This document shows, in pieces, positions 1-8,562 of a DNA stretch of 64,000 nucleotides (positions within the stretch are counted from its first letter, which is position 1; each line of letters begins with the position of its first letter). The notes under the pieces were generated by a model. That model was not told the DNA's origin. It saw only the letters and a list, made by a program, of their open reading frames with translations, and did not search any database. Position numbers and translations under genes: made by a program. The DNA comes from CAWJPY01 sp963844865. Its GTDB lineage: Bacteria > Acidobacteriota > Thermoanaerobaculia > Thermoanaerobaculales > Sulfomarinibacteraceae. The DNA is taken from contig CAWJPY010000009.1 of NCBI GenBank assembly GCA_963844865.1, forward strand, positions 147,788 through 211,787, in the 5' to 3' direction.

Positions 1-451
1 AGTAGAAGGGTTGGCCGGCCATGGCGACGGCGACCTCCAGCCCGCCGGCGCCCATGGCCAGCATGCCGATGGCCCCGGCCGCCGGAGTGTGGCTGTCCGA
101 GCCCAACAGCGTCGCTCCGGGACGCCCGAACCGCTCCTGGTGAACGGGGTGACTGACACCGTTGCCGGGGGGGCTGTACCAGATGCCGAAGCGTTCGCAG
201 GCGCTGCGGAGGAAGAGGTGATCGTCGGGGTTCTTGAAGTCCTCCTGGATCAGGTTGTGATCCACGTACTGCGCCGACAGCTCGGTCGCGACGCGGTCCA
301 CGCCCATGGCCTCCAGCTCGAGCATGACCATGGTCCCGGTGGCATCCTGGGTCAAGGTCTGATCGATGCGGATGCCGATCTCCGTGCCCGGCACCATGTC
401 GCCCTCGAGAAGGTGGTCTGCGATCAGCTTCTGGGTCACATTCTGCTTCAT
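1..451 (-). CDS. Aconitate hydratase, N-terminal part (cut by window edge)
   Basis: About 150 N-terminal residues of aconitase, the TCA-cycle enzyme that interconverts citrate and isocitrate through a 4Fe-4S cluster. The reverse strand reads MKQNVTQKLIADHL, then GTEIGIRIDQTLTQDATG, YSPPGNGVSHPVHQERFG and LLGSDSHTPAAGAIGMLAMG, all typical of the LeuC-like monomeric aconitase found in deltaproteobacteria and clostridia. The ATG follows an AGGAGAGA ribosome site and overlaps the stop of the upstream BON lipoprotein gene (ATGA), so the two are probably translationally coupled. The cluster cysteines lie beyond the window edge. The family call is firm. Confidence 0.93.
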   Translation of the reverse strand, partial: MKQNVTQKLIADHLLEGDMVPGTEIGIRIDQTLTQDATGTMVMLELEAMGVDRVATELSAQYVDHNLIQEDFKNPDDHLFLRSACERFGIWYSPPGNGVSHPVHQERFGRPGATLLGSDSHTPAAGAIGMLAMGAGGLEVAVAMAGQPFY

Positions 452-1077
452 GGGCTCTCTCCTCGTGGAACGTCGATCTCGTCGATGACCTCGACGCAGC
501 CGCGGCTCGTCTCGGCCGTTGTCACGGCGATGGTCCGCAGCCTGCGGGTGGGCAGGACGCCGCTGAGGGTGACCGACCCCCCCCGCGCGGCGACCTCGAC
601 CCTGGCGGCCTCGAGGCCGAGCTTCGTATACAGGCGGAACTTGACGCGCGCCGCCAGGAGCTCGTCGCCAACCTCCACCGTCAGCTCCCCGCTGGCGGTA
701 TGGGCTCCCTCCGGCCGACCGGAAGCCACCGACAGCTCATTGTGGACGGTGGTGATGCCCGGCAGGCTCGTGGCCACCTGCCCGGCGATGATCAGATCTC
801 GGGGTCGACGGACCTCGCCGGTCAGGGTGACCTCGCTGCCGGACACGTGGGGGTCGACGGCCAGGCCGTCGGTCCCCATCCTGGTCAGAAGAGCGACCCG
901 CGCCTCCAGCTCGGTCGTCGCCGCCACGAGGGCCGCCTCCATGGACGCCTCCGAGCTTCCCGAGAGATCGGCGCCCGCTCGCTGCTTCACGTCATCATGC
1001 GCCGCGCAGGCTGCAAGCCCGATCAGAATCACGGCGAGCCATGCTGCGCCGTGTCGCTGCGTGTGGCTGGGCGTCAC
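448..1077 (-). CDS. BON-domain lipoprotein
   Basis: A 209-residue envelope protein. The N terminus has a signal peptide ending in a lipobox (LIGLAAC, Cys about residue 24). Two BON-like repeats follow, seen as GSEVTLTGEVRRPRDLIIAGQVATSLPGITTVHNEL and later as GGSVTLSGVLPTRRLRTIAVTTAE...VEVIDEI. BON domains are thought to bind phospholipid or stabilise the periplasm (OsmY, Kon family). The stop overlaps the aconitase start by four bases, an odd pairing for a periplasmic protein and a TCA enzyme. It is one of four BON genes in the window. Confidence 0.85.
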   Translation of the reverse strand: MTPSHTQRHGAAWLAVILIGLAACAAHDDVKQRAGADLSGSSEASMEAALVAATTELEARVALLTRMGTDGLAVDPHVSGSEVTLTGEVRRPRDLIIAGQVATSLPGITTVHNELSVASGRPEGAHTASGELTVEVGDELLAARVKFRLYTKLGLEAARVEVAARGGSVTLSGVLPTRRLRTIAVTTAETSRGCVEVIDEIDVPRGESP

Positions 1078-1405
1078 GATCGTCCCCGTCCGGAGTCTTG
1101 TCTCCCTTTCCAGGCTAAGGCGGCAACCCGGCCGCCCCCATGGGGCGATGACGGGCGCTGTCCTGGGGGACGTACCGACATGGGGTGCTGCCCCAGAGCG
1201 CGTTCGGCCCCTGCCGGGTGGTCACCGACGTTGAGAGGCGCGAGCATAGTCGCATGTACGTGGTCGAGATTCCCCACCTTGACGCGACGCTCGAGGACGG
1301 TGCGACCCACCAGTTGCTGCCCCAGCTCGAAAAGGAGCGTCCCGACCATATCCCCAGCTCAGCCGAAAGCTGAAGCGACCGTCAGACCACACCACCGTCC
1401 CCCGA
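1078..1405. other. Intergenic stretch, no convincing gene
   Basis: This stretch lies between the BON lipoprotein start and the 3' side of apgM. A 39-codon forward reading frame starting at 1254 (MYVVEIPHLDATLEDG...) has an ATG but no clear ribosome site or recognisable family, so I leave it uncalled. The BON-aconitase promoter should lie here, but I see no consensus sigma-70 or sigma-54 element. Confidence 0.4.
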
Positions 1406-1431
1406 CGCCCCGGTTTGTCCGAACCGGGGCG
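1406..1431 (-). terminator. Hairpin downstream of apgM
   Basis: A perfect 10-bp inverted repeat (CGCCCCGGTT and AACCGGGGCG) with a 6-nt loop lies 31 nt past the apgM stop. No T-tract follows, so it may be a terminator that needs help, or an RNA-stabilising stem. Confidence 0.55.
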
Positions 1432-1461
1432 CCGCGCTGTATGGGCTGGTGCGGACCGCCC

Positions 1462-2664
1462 TCAGGCGCCGTACTTGTCGAAGCGCTGGGCGTGGGCGAA
1501 GGCCAGCGGGAGGAGCTGGATGGCTGGGATCCTGGGTCCGAGGGACCCGGTGGCGCACTCCCGCTCCCCGAAGCGCCGGACGCCGTCCGACCGGCACGTG
1601 GTGGACCAGAGGAGCACCGGCACCTCGTGCCAGCTATGGCCGCGCAGCACCGCAGGAGTCGAGTGGTCGCCGGTGACGAGGACCACGTCCGGGGCGAGCT
1701 CGAGCAGCCGCGGCAGCTCGCGGTCCACGCTCTCGATGAGCTCGACCTTGCGGGCAAAGTCCCCGTCCTCGCCCGCGCTGTCGGTGGTCTTGAAGTGGAG
1801 GAAGAAGAAGTCGAAGTCGTCCCAGCGATCGGCGATGGTGGCGATTTCATCGGTGAACGTCTCGCCGGTGTCGAGCACGTCCATGCCCACCAGGCGGGCC
1901 ACGCCCCGATACATGGGGTAGACGGCGACTGCAGCCGCACGGACGCCGTAGACCTCGGGCAGGAGGGGCCAGGACGGCCGGCTCGAGAACCCGCGCAGCA
2001 GGACCATGTTGGCCCGCTCGTCGCCGGCCAGCAGGTCTCCAGCGCGGTCGATGAACTGGCGCACGACGGCTGCGGTGCGTTCCGCTTCCGGGGCCAGCGG
2101 CCGCGGCGCCAGCGGCTCGAGGCCCGTGCTCTGGGGGTCGGTGTCTGCGAGCCCGGGGCTGAGCCCCTCGCCTCTCAGGACGAGGAGGAAGCGGTAGTCC
2201 TTGACCGTCTCCACGTGCATCTCGGCGCCCTCGAGCTGGATGCCGCGCAGGCGCTCGCACAGCTCGCGGTTACGGTCGCTGGACAGGCGCCCGGCCCGGC
2301 GGTCGGTCACGACGCCGTCCACCACGGTGCAGAAGTTGCCGCGCGCCGCCACGTCCCCCGGTCTGAGGTCGAAGCCGATGCCGAGGGCGGAGAGGACGCC
2401 CCGGCCCACCTTGTGCACCAGGGGGTCGTAGCCGAAGAGGCCGAGGTGGGCGGGCCCGCTCCCCGGGGTGATGCCGGGCCCGACGGGTTGGTGGAGGCCG
2501 CACACGCCTTGGGCCGCCAGGCGATCGAGGTTGGGCGTGCGTGCCGTCTCCAGCTCGGTGGCGCCGCCGGGCCTCTCAGGCAGGCCCCCCAGCCCGTCCA
2601 TGACCAGGAGCACAACCTTGCCGCCGCCGGAGTGCTTGAGAGCGCTGATCTCCTCGAGGTTCAT
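1462..2664 (-). CDS. apgM: 2,3-bisphosphoglycerate-independent phosphoglycerate mutase, archaeal type
   Basis: A 400-residue glycolytic enzyme that interconverts 3- and 2-phosphoglycerate, of the alkaline-phosphatase superfamily ApgM branch. Diagnostic stretches are VVLLVMDGLGGLP (metal-binding Asp), ELETARTPNLDRLAAQG, GITPGSGPAHLGLFGYDP (nucleophile region), FFLHFKTTDSAGEDGD and VLVTGDHSTP (second metal site). The start is the ATG at 2664, preceded by GGAGGAAGACC. A longer open frame continues upstream to 2973, but that extension is unlike the family and overlaps the divergent LigD-type gene. It diverges from the DNA-repair operon across a 199-bp gap. Confidence 0.93.
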   Translation of the reverse strand: MNLEEISALKHSGGGKVVLLVMDGLGGLPERPGGATELETARTPNLDRLAAQGVCGLHQPVGPGITPGSGPAHLGLFGYDPLVHKVGRGVLSALGIGFDLRPGDVAARGNFCTVVDGVVTDRRAGRLSSDRNRELCERLRGIQLEGAEMHVETVKDYRFLLVLRGEGLSPGLADTDPQSTGLEPLAPRPLAPEAERTAAVVRQFIDRAGDLLAGDERANMVLLRGFSSRPSWPLLPEVYGVRAAAVAVYPMYRGVARLVGMDVLDTGETFTDEIATIADRWDDFDFFFLHFKTTDSAGEDGDFARKVELIESVDRELPRLLELAPDVVLVTGDHSTPAVLRGHSWHEVPVLLWSTTCRSDGVRRFGERECATGSLGPRIPAIQLLPLAFAHAQRFDKYGA

Positions 2665-2863
2665 GGTCTTCCTCCGTGCACGGGTCAACCACATGAAGCG
2701 TGGCAGCCCATGGGACGCTGGTCCATCCGGATCCTTCCGAGGGCTCCATCGGGACCGGCCCGGCCGGGGCGGGCCCGGGGCGAGGACGGGACCGCCCCCG
2801 GTGGAGATCGGAGGGTTCGCTCCGCCAGCATAACAGCGGCGGCCACCGCCGGGGAGGAGTGCC

Positions 2864-3475
2864 GTGGCCACGACCGATGACCTGAAGGAGTATCGAAGCA
2901 AGCGAGACTTCCGCTCCACCTCGGAGCCGAAGGGGAACGGATCCCGAGCCGGCGAGCACCCCCTGTTCGTCATCCAGAAACACGATGCGAGCAGCCTCCA
3001 CTACGACTTCAGGCTGGAGGTGGATGGGGTCCTCAAGTGCTGGGCGGTGCCCAAGGGTCCCTCCACCGATCCCCGTGAGAAGCGGCTGGCGGTGCCCACC
3101 GAGGACCATCCCCTGGAGTACGCCGACTTCGAAGGCACCATTCCCTCCGATGAGTATGGCGGAGGCACGGTGCTGATCTGGGATCGTGGGCCCTACCGCA
3201 ACCTCCGGGCCGACAAGGATGGCGAGGGGATGTCCATGTCCGAAGCCATCGCCGACGGCAAGGTGGAGGTGTGGCTCGAAGGCGAGAAGATCAGCGGGGG
3301 CTACGCCCTGGTGCGCACTGGCGGCGGTGACGACGAGCGCTGGCTGCTGATCAAGATGCGGGACGATGCCGCGGACGCGCGACGCCGTCCCACCTCCACC
3401 GAGCCCGCGTCGGTGGCCAGCGGCCGCACGTTGGACGACGTGCGGGAGGCTGCGGAGGATGGTGACGGTGGGTGA
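2864..3475 (+). CDS. Stand-alone LigD 3'-phosphoesterase domain protein
   Basis: A 203-residue protein equal to the phosphoesterase (PE) module of bacterial NHEJ ligase D, which trims 3'-phosphate or ribonucleotide ends at breaks. Key motifs are FVIQKHDASSLHYDFRLEVDG (catalytic His and Asp residues), LKCWAVPKGPS, PSDEYGGGTVLIWDRG and SGGYALVRTGG...RWLLIKMRDD. It is the first gene of a three-gene operon encoding the LigD modules separately, and its 3' end overlaps the ligase gene. No Ku gene is present in the window. Confidence 0.93.
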   Translation: MATTDDLKEYRSKRDFRSTSEPKGNGSRAGEHPLFVIQKHDASSLHYDFRLEVDGVLKCWAVPKGPSTDPREKRLAVPTEDHPLEYADFEGTIPSDEYGGGTVLIWDRGPYRNLRADKDGEGMSMSEAIADGKVEVWLEGEKISGGYALVRTGGGDDERWLLIKMRDDAADARRRPTSTEPASVASGRTLDDVREAAEDGDGG

Positions 3476-4478
3476 CCCCTTCGCGAGCCTGCCGGAGGAG
3501 GCGCGGCAGCGGCTCGAGAAACGCCCCCACCCCGACTGGGTCGAGCCCATGCTGGCCACCCTCAGCCACGACCACTTCTCCGATCCCGGCTGGATCTTCG
3601 AACGCAAGCTCGACGGCGAGCGATGCCTCGCCTTCCGCCATGAGGGTGCTGTCCGTCTGCTGTCCCGCAACCGCAAGGCGCTCAACGACAGCTACCCGGA
3701 GCTGGAGGAGGCGCTCGCCGATCAGAGCAGCCGTGACTTCGTGGTGGACGGCGAGGTGGTCGCCTTTTCCGGCCGTACCACCTCGTTCCAGCGTCTGCAG
3801 CCACGGATGCAGGTCTCCGATCGAGAGGAGGCGGCGCGGAGCAACGTCGCGGTGTACTACTACCTCTTCGATCTCCTCCACCTGGCCGGTCGGAGCACCG
3901 AAGACCTCGCCCTTCGGGACCGGAAACGTCTGCTGAAGAAGGTCTTCCACTTCGAGGACCCGATTCGCTTCACCCCCCACCGAAACCGGGAAGGGGAAGC
4001 GTTCCTGGACGTCGCCTGCCGCAGGGGGTGGGAAGGCCTGATCGCCAAGGATGCGGGCGCCCCGTACGCGCACAGCCGATCCAAGAGATGGTTGAAGTTC
4101 AAGTGTGCGGCCTCCCAGGAGCTGGTCATCGGAGGGTTCACGGAACCGGAGGGAGAGCGCGTCGGCCTCGGTGCGCTGCTCCTGGGGACCTACGAGGAAG
4201 GCGAGCTGCGCTACGCCGGCAAGGTGGGAACCGGATTCGACGATGACACTCTGCGACGTCTCCGCGGCCGTCTCGAAGGGCGGCGGCGCAAGACGACGCC
4301 GTTCACCGCGGGCGATACGCCGGCGGATGTCCACTGGGTGCGCCCCGACCTCGTGGCCCAGGTCCGCTTCACGGAGTGGACCGACGACGGCCGCCTCCGC
4401 CATCCCGTCTTCCTCGGTCTCCGCCGGGACAAGGAGGCGGAGGAGGTCCATCGCGAGTCGCCCGGAGGCAGCTCGTGA
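3468..4478 (+). CDS. ATP-dependent DNA ligase (LigD ligase module)
   Basis: A protein of about 336 residues covering the adenylation and OB-fold domains of the LigD ligase. Motif I is ERKLDGERC (adenylated Lys); other nucleotidyltransferase motifs are FVVDGEVVAF, YYLFDLLHL, GWEGLIAKD and SKRWLKFKC. The OB fold ends with VRFTEWTDDGRLRHPVFLGLR. The GTG at 3468 is preferred because GGAGG at 3454-3458 gives a 9-nt spacing; an ATG at 3459 in the same frame abuts that site. It overlaps the PE gene by 8 nt and the POL gene by 4 nt, consistent with coupled synthesis. Confidence 0.92.
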   Translation: MGDPFASLPEEARQRLEKRPHPDWVEPMLATLSHDHFSDPGWIFERKLDGERCLAFRHEGAVRLLSRNRKALNDSYPELEEALADQSSRDFVVDGEVVAFSGRTTSFQRLQPRMQVSDREEAARSNVAVYYYLFDLLHLAGRSTEDLALRDRKRLLKKVFHFEDPIRFTPHRNREGEAFLDVACRRGWEGLIAKDAGAPYAHSRSKRWLKFKCAASQELVIGGFTEPEGERVGLGALLLGTYEEGELRYAGKVGTGFDDDTLRRLRGRLEGRRRKTTPFTAGDTPADVHWVRPDLVAQVRFTEWTDDGRLRHPVFLGLRRDKEAEEVHRESPGGSS

Positions 4479-5401
4479 GTCGGCGCGTGCACCAGGGCCG
4501 CTACACGATCGAGATTTCCCACCCGAACAAGGTGTACTTCCCCGATGACGGGCTCACGAAGGGCGACCTGGTGGACTACTACCGCCGCGTGGGGGAGGTC
4601 ATGGTGCCCTACCTCAAGGGGCGACCGGCGACGCTGCACCGCTGGCCCGACGGGATCGAGGGCGCCGACTTCTACCAGCAGCAGCGGCCCGATCACCTGC
4701 CGGATTGGGTCGGCGCCGCCGAGCTCCGCCGCCGCCAGGGAGGCAGCGTCACCCACACCGTCATGGACAGCGCGGCGGCCCTGGTGGCGGTTGTCAACAC
4801 CGGCTGCATCACCCCTCACCTGTGGCTGAGCAAGGTGGACCTTGCGGACCGGCCGGACCAGCTGATCTTCGATCTGGACCCGCCGTCCGCTGGGGGTTTC
4901 GGGGAGGTACGCCACGCCGCCCGGATGGTGCGGGCGCTACTGGACGAGCTGGAGCTGCCCGCTCTGCTCAAGACCACGGGGTCGAGAGGGCTGCACGTCG
5001 TGGTGCCGCTGAGGCGCAGCCACGACTTCGACGAGGTGCGCTCGTTCGCGCAACGGGCGGCCGGCCTGCTGGCGACCCGGGAGCCCCACCGGCTCACGGT
5101 CGAGCAGCGCAAGGACAAGCGAGCGGGCAGGTTGTTCCTGGACACCGGACGCAACGCTTACGGGCAGCACGCGGTCGCGCCCTACGCTGTGCGGGCCCTG
5201 CCCGGCGCCCCGGTGGCCACCCCCCTGGAGTGGTCGGAGCTGGAGGACGGCGACCTGGACGCCAGGCGGTGGACGGTGGGCAACCTGTTCCGCAGGTTGG
5301 GACAGCGCGACGACCCTTGGCGCGGACGTTGGCGCTACGCCCGCTCCCTGAAGGGCCCGCGGCAACGACTCGAGCGTTTGGAGCGCGAAGCGAGGGAGTG
5401 A
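4475..5401 (+). CDS. LigD polymerase/primase domain protein
   Basis: A 308-residue protein matching the archaeo-eukaryotic primase-like POL module of LigD, which fills gaps and adds ribonucleotides at ends before ligation. Visible are SHPNKVYFPDDGLTKGDLVDYYRRV, LHRWPDGIEGADFYQQQ, the metal-binding pair in LIFDLDPP, and TTGSRGLHVVVPL. The start is a GTG overlapping the ligase stop (GTGA), with GGAGG six bases upstream. The order PE-LIG-POL copies the domain order of Pseudomonas-type LigD, here as three polypeptides. Confidence 0.93.
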   Translation: MSRRVHQGRYTIEISHPNKVYFPDDGLTKGDLVDYYRRVGEVMVPYLKGRPATLHRWPDGIEGADFYQQQRPDHLPDWVGAAELRRRQGGSVTHTVMDSAAALVAVVNTGCITPHLWLSKVDLADRPDQLIFDLDPPSAGGFGEVRHAARMVRALLDELELPALLKTTGSRGLHVVVPLRRSHDFDEVRSFAQRAAGLLATREPHRLTVEQRKDKRAGRLFLDTGRNAYGQHAVAPYAVRALPGAPVATPLEWSELEDGDLDARRWTVGNLFRRLGQRDDPWRGRWRYARSLKGPRQRLERLEREARE

Positions 5402-5402
5402 G

Positions 5403-5774
5403 ATGACGGGCATTGTCCGCGTCGCGGCTCTCCTCACCGTTCTCGCGCTCTCGCTGTTGATCACCCGTCTGGCGACGGTGGCCCTGACCCACACCGGCAT
5501 GTCCACCCAGGCGGCCCGTTTCCAGGCCCGCTCCGCCTTCACCGGCACCGGACTCACCACCTCCGAAGCGGAGCAGGTGGTGCGGCATCCGGTGCGACGG
5601 CGCATCGTCATGACCCTGATGGTGCTGCGCAGCGCGGCCCTGGCGGAGCTGGACCAGCGCCACGCCGACGTTGGCGGCGAAGAGGCCCACCACCGGGCGG
5701 TGCAGGAGCAGCGGCACGAGATCAGTGGAGAGCGGCGACGGGACCGGGAGCGAAGGGGGCCGGACGAGGAGTAG
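5403..5774 (+). CDS. TrkA-C-type membrane protein N-terminal fragment, probably truncated
   Basis: The first 85 or so residues (one membrane segment ALLTVLALSLLITRLATVALTHTG, then AARFQARSAFTGTGLTTSEAEQVVRHPVRRRIVMTLMVLRSAA) match the start of a small family of membrane proteins related to Trk-associated potassium transport. The second membrane segment expected after VLRSA is missing. Instead the frame runs into a charged, Arg/Glu-rich tail to residue 123. The reverse strand of that tail encodes a hydrophobic stretch, which could mean a small local inversion or may be coincidence. It follows the POL gene by 1 nt. Confidence 0.55.
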   Translation: MTGIVRVAALLTVLALSLLITRLATVALTHTGMSTQAARFQARSAFTGTGLTTSEAEQVVRHPVRRRIVMTLMVLRSAALAELDQRHADVGGEEAHHRAVQEQRHEISGERRRDRERRGPDEE

Positions 5775-5903
5775 GTGGGGCCGCTTCCTCGAGGCCCGAG
5801 CCCGGCGTCGGACCACTCCTGGGGCACTTCCCCAGACCGCGGGAGGTGAGCGACCGATATTGCCACCGGCGGCAGAGACTAGGCTTGCAGTGAGGACCGT
5901 GTC

Positions 5904-6281
5904 ATGGTGGCCGACTTCATCATCGCCTTCGTTGTCGCTACGGTTGTGGTCCTTGCCTTCGTGCTCGCCGGCTGGAGACGACCCCTGCGTGGGCTCCTGT
6001 GGGCGTTCTCCCTGGTCCTGCTCCTCCTCATCTGGGCCGGGGGCATCTGGCTGCAGCCCATCGGACGGGCAGGTCCCGGCGCCTCGGTGTTGTCGTTCGT
6101 GGTGGTGGGGCTGCTCCTCGCCCTGCTCTTCGCCGCCTTCGTGCCCCGGGATCGCCCCCGGACCCGTGGTGAGGCGCTCCGGCAGGTCGACACGCAGCGC
6201 GCGGCGAACCGGGTCGTGGGCGTCTTCTTCTGGATCCTCGTGGCCATGCTGGTGGCGGTGATCGTGTATCGGTACCTGTAG
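5904..6281 (+). CDS. Small integral membrane protein, three to four TM segments
   Basis: A 125-residue hydrophobic protein of unknown function. Membrane segments lie at about residues 3-21, 29-50, 60-80 and 104-123, with a charged loop (PRDRPRTRGEALRQVDTQRAANRV) before the last. It is a paralogue of the protein at 34413-34814: both carry an AGGIWL/VGGIWI-type motif after the second segment and end FFWILVAMLVAVIVYRYL or FFWLLVIALLVALIVAYW. The ATG has a weak AGGAC ribosome site. It stands alone between the truncated TrkA-like gene and a two-component cluster. Confidence 0.7.
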   Translation: MVADFIIAFVVATVVVLAFVLAGWRRPLRGLLWAFSLVLLLLIWAGGIWLQPIGRAGPGASVLSFVVVGLLLALLFAAFVPRDRPRTRGEALRQVDTQRAANRVVGVFFWILVAMLVAVIVYRYL

Positions 6282-6331
6282 ACGTTCGCGGCGGCGGAAC
6301 GTCGAGTCCACCCGCCGTCCTGGGGGCGACG

Positions 6332-6661
6332 ATGCGACTGGTGAAGAGCAGTCTGGAGGGCGACGACCACGGCTTCTGCCTCGGCACCGTGGCCGTGCAG
6401 TGCAACCGCGCCGAGAGCGGAGCGCTGAGCCGTCTCCCCGATGTGTATCACCCGATCCTGGACGTCTTCGAGGCCCGCATCGTGATGGGCGCCCTGCGAG
6501 AAGGGGAAGGTGAACTGGTTGAGCTCAGGGTGCAGATTGCCCGCAATGACGCCCACTCGCTGGAGCTGCTGCTGACGCAGCGGGTGCAGGAGCTCACCGC
6601 CTGGCGAGCCCACGACGCAGCCCCGGTGCGAGCGGTCTGGAGGCGACACGCTGGGGTATAG
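6332..6661 (+). CDS. Hypothetical protein, 109 residues
   Basis: I do not recognise this protein. It reads MRLVKSSLEGDDHGFCLGTVAVQCNRAE... with a helical C-terminal half (LREGEGELVELRVQIARNDAHSLELLLTQRVQELTAW). Its codons have the high third-position GC of neighbouring real genes, which supports coding. It has no signal peptide or membrane segment. It ends immediately before the histidine kinase region, so it might belong to that operon, although the ribosome site is weak. Confidence 0.4.
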   Translation: MRLVKSSLEGDDHGFCLGTVAVQCNRAESGALSRLPDVYHPILDVFEARIVMGALREGEGELVELRVQIARNDAHSLELLLTQRVQELTAWRAHDAAPVRAVWRRHAGV

Positions 6662-6732
6662 TGGCAAACGGCCGGGCCTGCCCGGTGGGAGGCAGCTGGA
6701 GTCACGACGCTGCATCCAGGGGTCGCCATGAG

Positions 6733-8562
6733 GTGTGGTCGTTGAAGGTACGTGCACCAGCCTTCCGTCACGTCGCCATCCTCGTTGCCCTATACGTGAC
6801 GGGAACGGTGGCGATGTTCATGTGGTCCAGAGAGGGTCTGCGGGATGCCTCGTGGGACGTCATGGAGTCGACGGCCCGCCTCGTGGCCTATGAGATCGCG
6901 TCGGCCATGGGGGACACGGTGCGGCAGCACGTGACGGGCGAGGGCGGCGCGCCCGATCCCCGGCTCCTGGACACCGTCGTGTCCCTGGCTCAGCGCTCGG
7001 CCACCGTCCGCTTCGCCACCATCGTGAACAGCCGCGGCAGGGTGGTGGCGAGCAACGACCCGGACGTCGCCGACCATACCTTCCCGACGCCGGCCGATCT
7101 CTTCGACGCCGATCAACGACCCCGCCTGGAGGCGGACGTGGGCCCCGACCTGCGTCGCGGTGAGTTCGTGGTCCAGATCCCCTTCGTGGACCATGGCAAG
7201 CCCTACGCCTATCTGGAGCTGATCCTCTCCTCGGCGAGCCTCGCCGCTCTGTACCGGAGCAGCTATGTGGTGCTGGTGGTCGTTGCCGCCGTGGGGCTGG
7301 CCGCCCTGGGGGGCATGGCGCTCCTGCTGCATCTGCAGTACGAGCGCAGTGAGCGGTTGGCGGCCCGTCAGCTCGCCGACCGGATCGAGGGGCGCACCGT
7401 GGGCGAGGGTGCGGTCCTCGACACCGTGTTCGAACCCGTGCTGGCGGCGGCGGACCGCCTGCGCGCGACCCTCAGCGACCAGAAAGGGCGGGTCGAGGAG
7501 GCGCGCGAGCAGCTCGCCCAGCTCGGCCGTCTGCTGGATGTGGGCGTCGTCCTGTTGGACACAGACGGGCGACCCGACTTCGCCGGGGAGCGGGCCCGTG
7601 AGCTGTTCGGCGTCACCGCATCGGACGCGCCGCTGGAGGAGATCGGTCGTCTCCTGGCCCCCGTGCGGGAGGAGCTGCTGTGCGTGCAGAGGGACCGGCG
7701 GACCGTGGAGACCGCGCTGCAGTTGACCGGCAATGATCCGCCGACCGTTCTCCAGCTCACGGCGGCGCCCAGCGCCCAGGACGAAAGCGGGGGTCTGCTG
7801 CTGAGGGTCCGCGACCGCGGACAGCTCCGGTCCCTGGAGCGCGATCTGTTGCAGGCGGCGCGGCTGCGCAGTCTCACCCGGCTGTACGTGGGCGTGGCCC
7901 ACGACCTGAAAGCGCCCATCAACGCCATGGTGCTGAACCTGGAGAACATGCGCTCGGCTCTCGAGCGGCAGGCGGCCGATCATCCGTGGGCCGAGCGGCA
8001 GGCGGTCACGGTCTCGGTTCTCGAGGAGGAGCTGGAGAGGCTGCGTCGGATGCTGCAGATGATCCTGGCCCAGACCGCTCCGATGCGGTCCGAGGAGGAC
8101 GAGATCGACCTCGACCACATGCTGGAGGAGATCGAGCTGCTGCTGGCGGCGCAGGCTCGTCAGCAGCGGATCCAGCTCGAGTTCGAGCGCTCCGGCCAGC
8201 CGGTCCGCGTCCGTGGCAATCCCGATCAGATCAAGCAGGCGGTCCTCAACCTGCTCATCAACTCCCTGGAGGCGGTGGCGCGGGGAGGACGCCTGGTGGT
8301 GACCCTCGAGCGCGCTGCCGCCGCGGGCCGGATCCGCATCTCCGACGATGGACCCGGCATCCCGGAGCGCGTCCTCTCCCGCCTGTACGAGATGCACGTC
8401 ACCACCAAGGAGACCGGGACCGGTATCGGGCTGTTCGTCGCCCGCTCCGGCATCGAGGCCGCGGGGGGGACGCTGGAGCTCGTCCACACGGGTGAGGACG
8501 GCACCACTTTCGAGATCGTGCTGCCGCTCACTGGGGAGGGCGCGGTTGTCCAGTCAGCCTGA
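6733..8562 (+). CDS. Membrane-bound sensor histidine kinase
   Basis: A kinase of about 609 residues. A first membrane segment (HVAILVALYVTGTVAMFMW) and a second (SSYVVLVVVAAVGLAALGGMALLL) enclose an extracytoplasmic sensing region of about 150 residues. A HAMP-like linker and a PAS-like segment follow, then a HisKA domain with the phospho-acceptor in VAHDLKAPINAM and a HATPase with N-box LNLLINSLEAVARGG and G-box ISDDGPGIPE...TGTGIGLFVARSG. The GTG at 6733 is the chosen start; an in-frame GTG at 6661 adds residues unlike a leader. It overlaps the sigma-54 activator gene by 17 nt, which identifies its partner. Confidence 0.9.
   Translation: MWSLKVRAPAFRHVAILVALYVTGTVAMFMWSREGLRDASWDVMESTARLVAYEIASAMGDTVRQHVTGEGGAPDPRLLDTVVSLAQRSATVRFATIVNSRGRVVASNDPDVADHTFPTPADLFDADQRPRLEADVGPDLRRGEFVVQIPFVDHGKPYAYLELILSSASLAALYRSSYVVLVVVAAVGLAALGGMALLLHLQYERSERLAARQLADRIEGRTVGEGAVLDTVFEPVLAAADRLRATLSDQKGRVEEAREQLAQLGRLLDVGVVLLDTDGRPDFAGERARELFGVTASDAPLEEIGRLLAPVREELLCVQRDRRTVETALQLTGNDPPTVLQLTAAPSAQDESGGLLLRVRDRGQLRSLERDLLQAARLRSLTRLYVGVAHDLKAPINAMVLNLENMRSALERQAADHPWAERQAVTVSVLEEELERLRRMLQMILAQTAPMRSEEDEIDLDHMLEEIELLLAAQARQQRIQLEFERSGQPVRVRGNPDQIKQAVLNLLINSLEAVARGGRLVVTLERAAAAGRIRISDDGPGIPERVLSRLYEMHVTTKETGTGIGLFVARSGIEAAGGTLELVHTGEDGTTFEIVLPLTGEGAVVQSA

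Noticed and set aside
1074..1349. Reverse frame of 91 codons upstream of the BON lipoprotein
   Set aside because: No ribosome site, weak codon bias and no recognisable feature. It ends inside the BON start region and looks like leader DNA.
700..2880. Long forward open frame of 726 codons
   Set aside because: It runs antisense through apgM and part of the BON gene, which have clear motifs and ribosome sites. High GC keeps antisense frames open.
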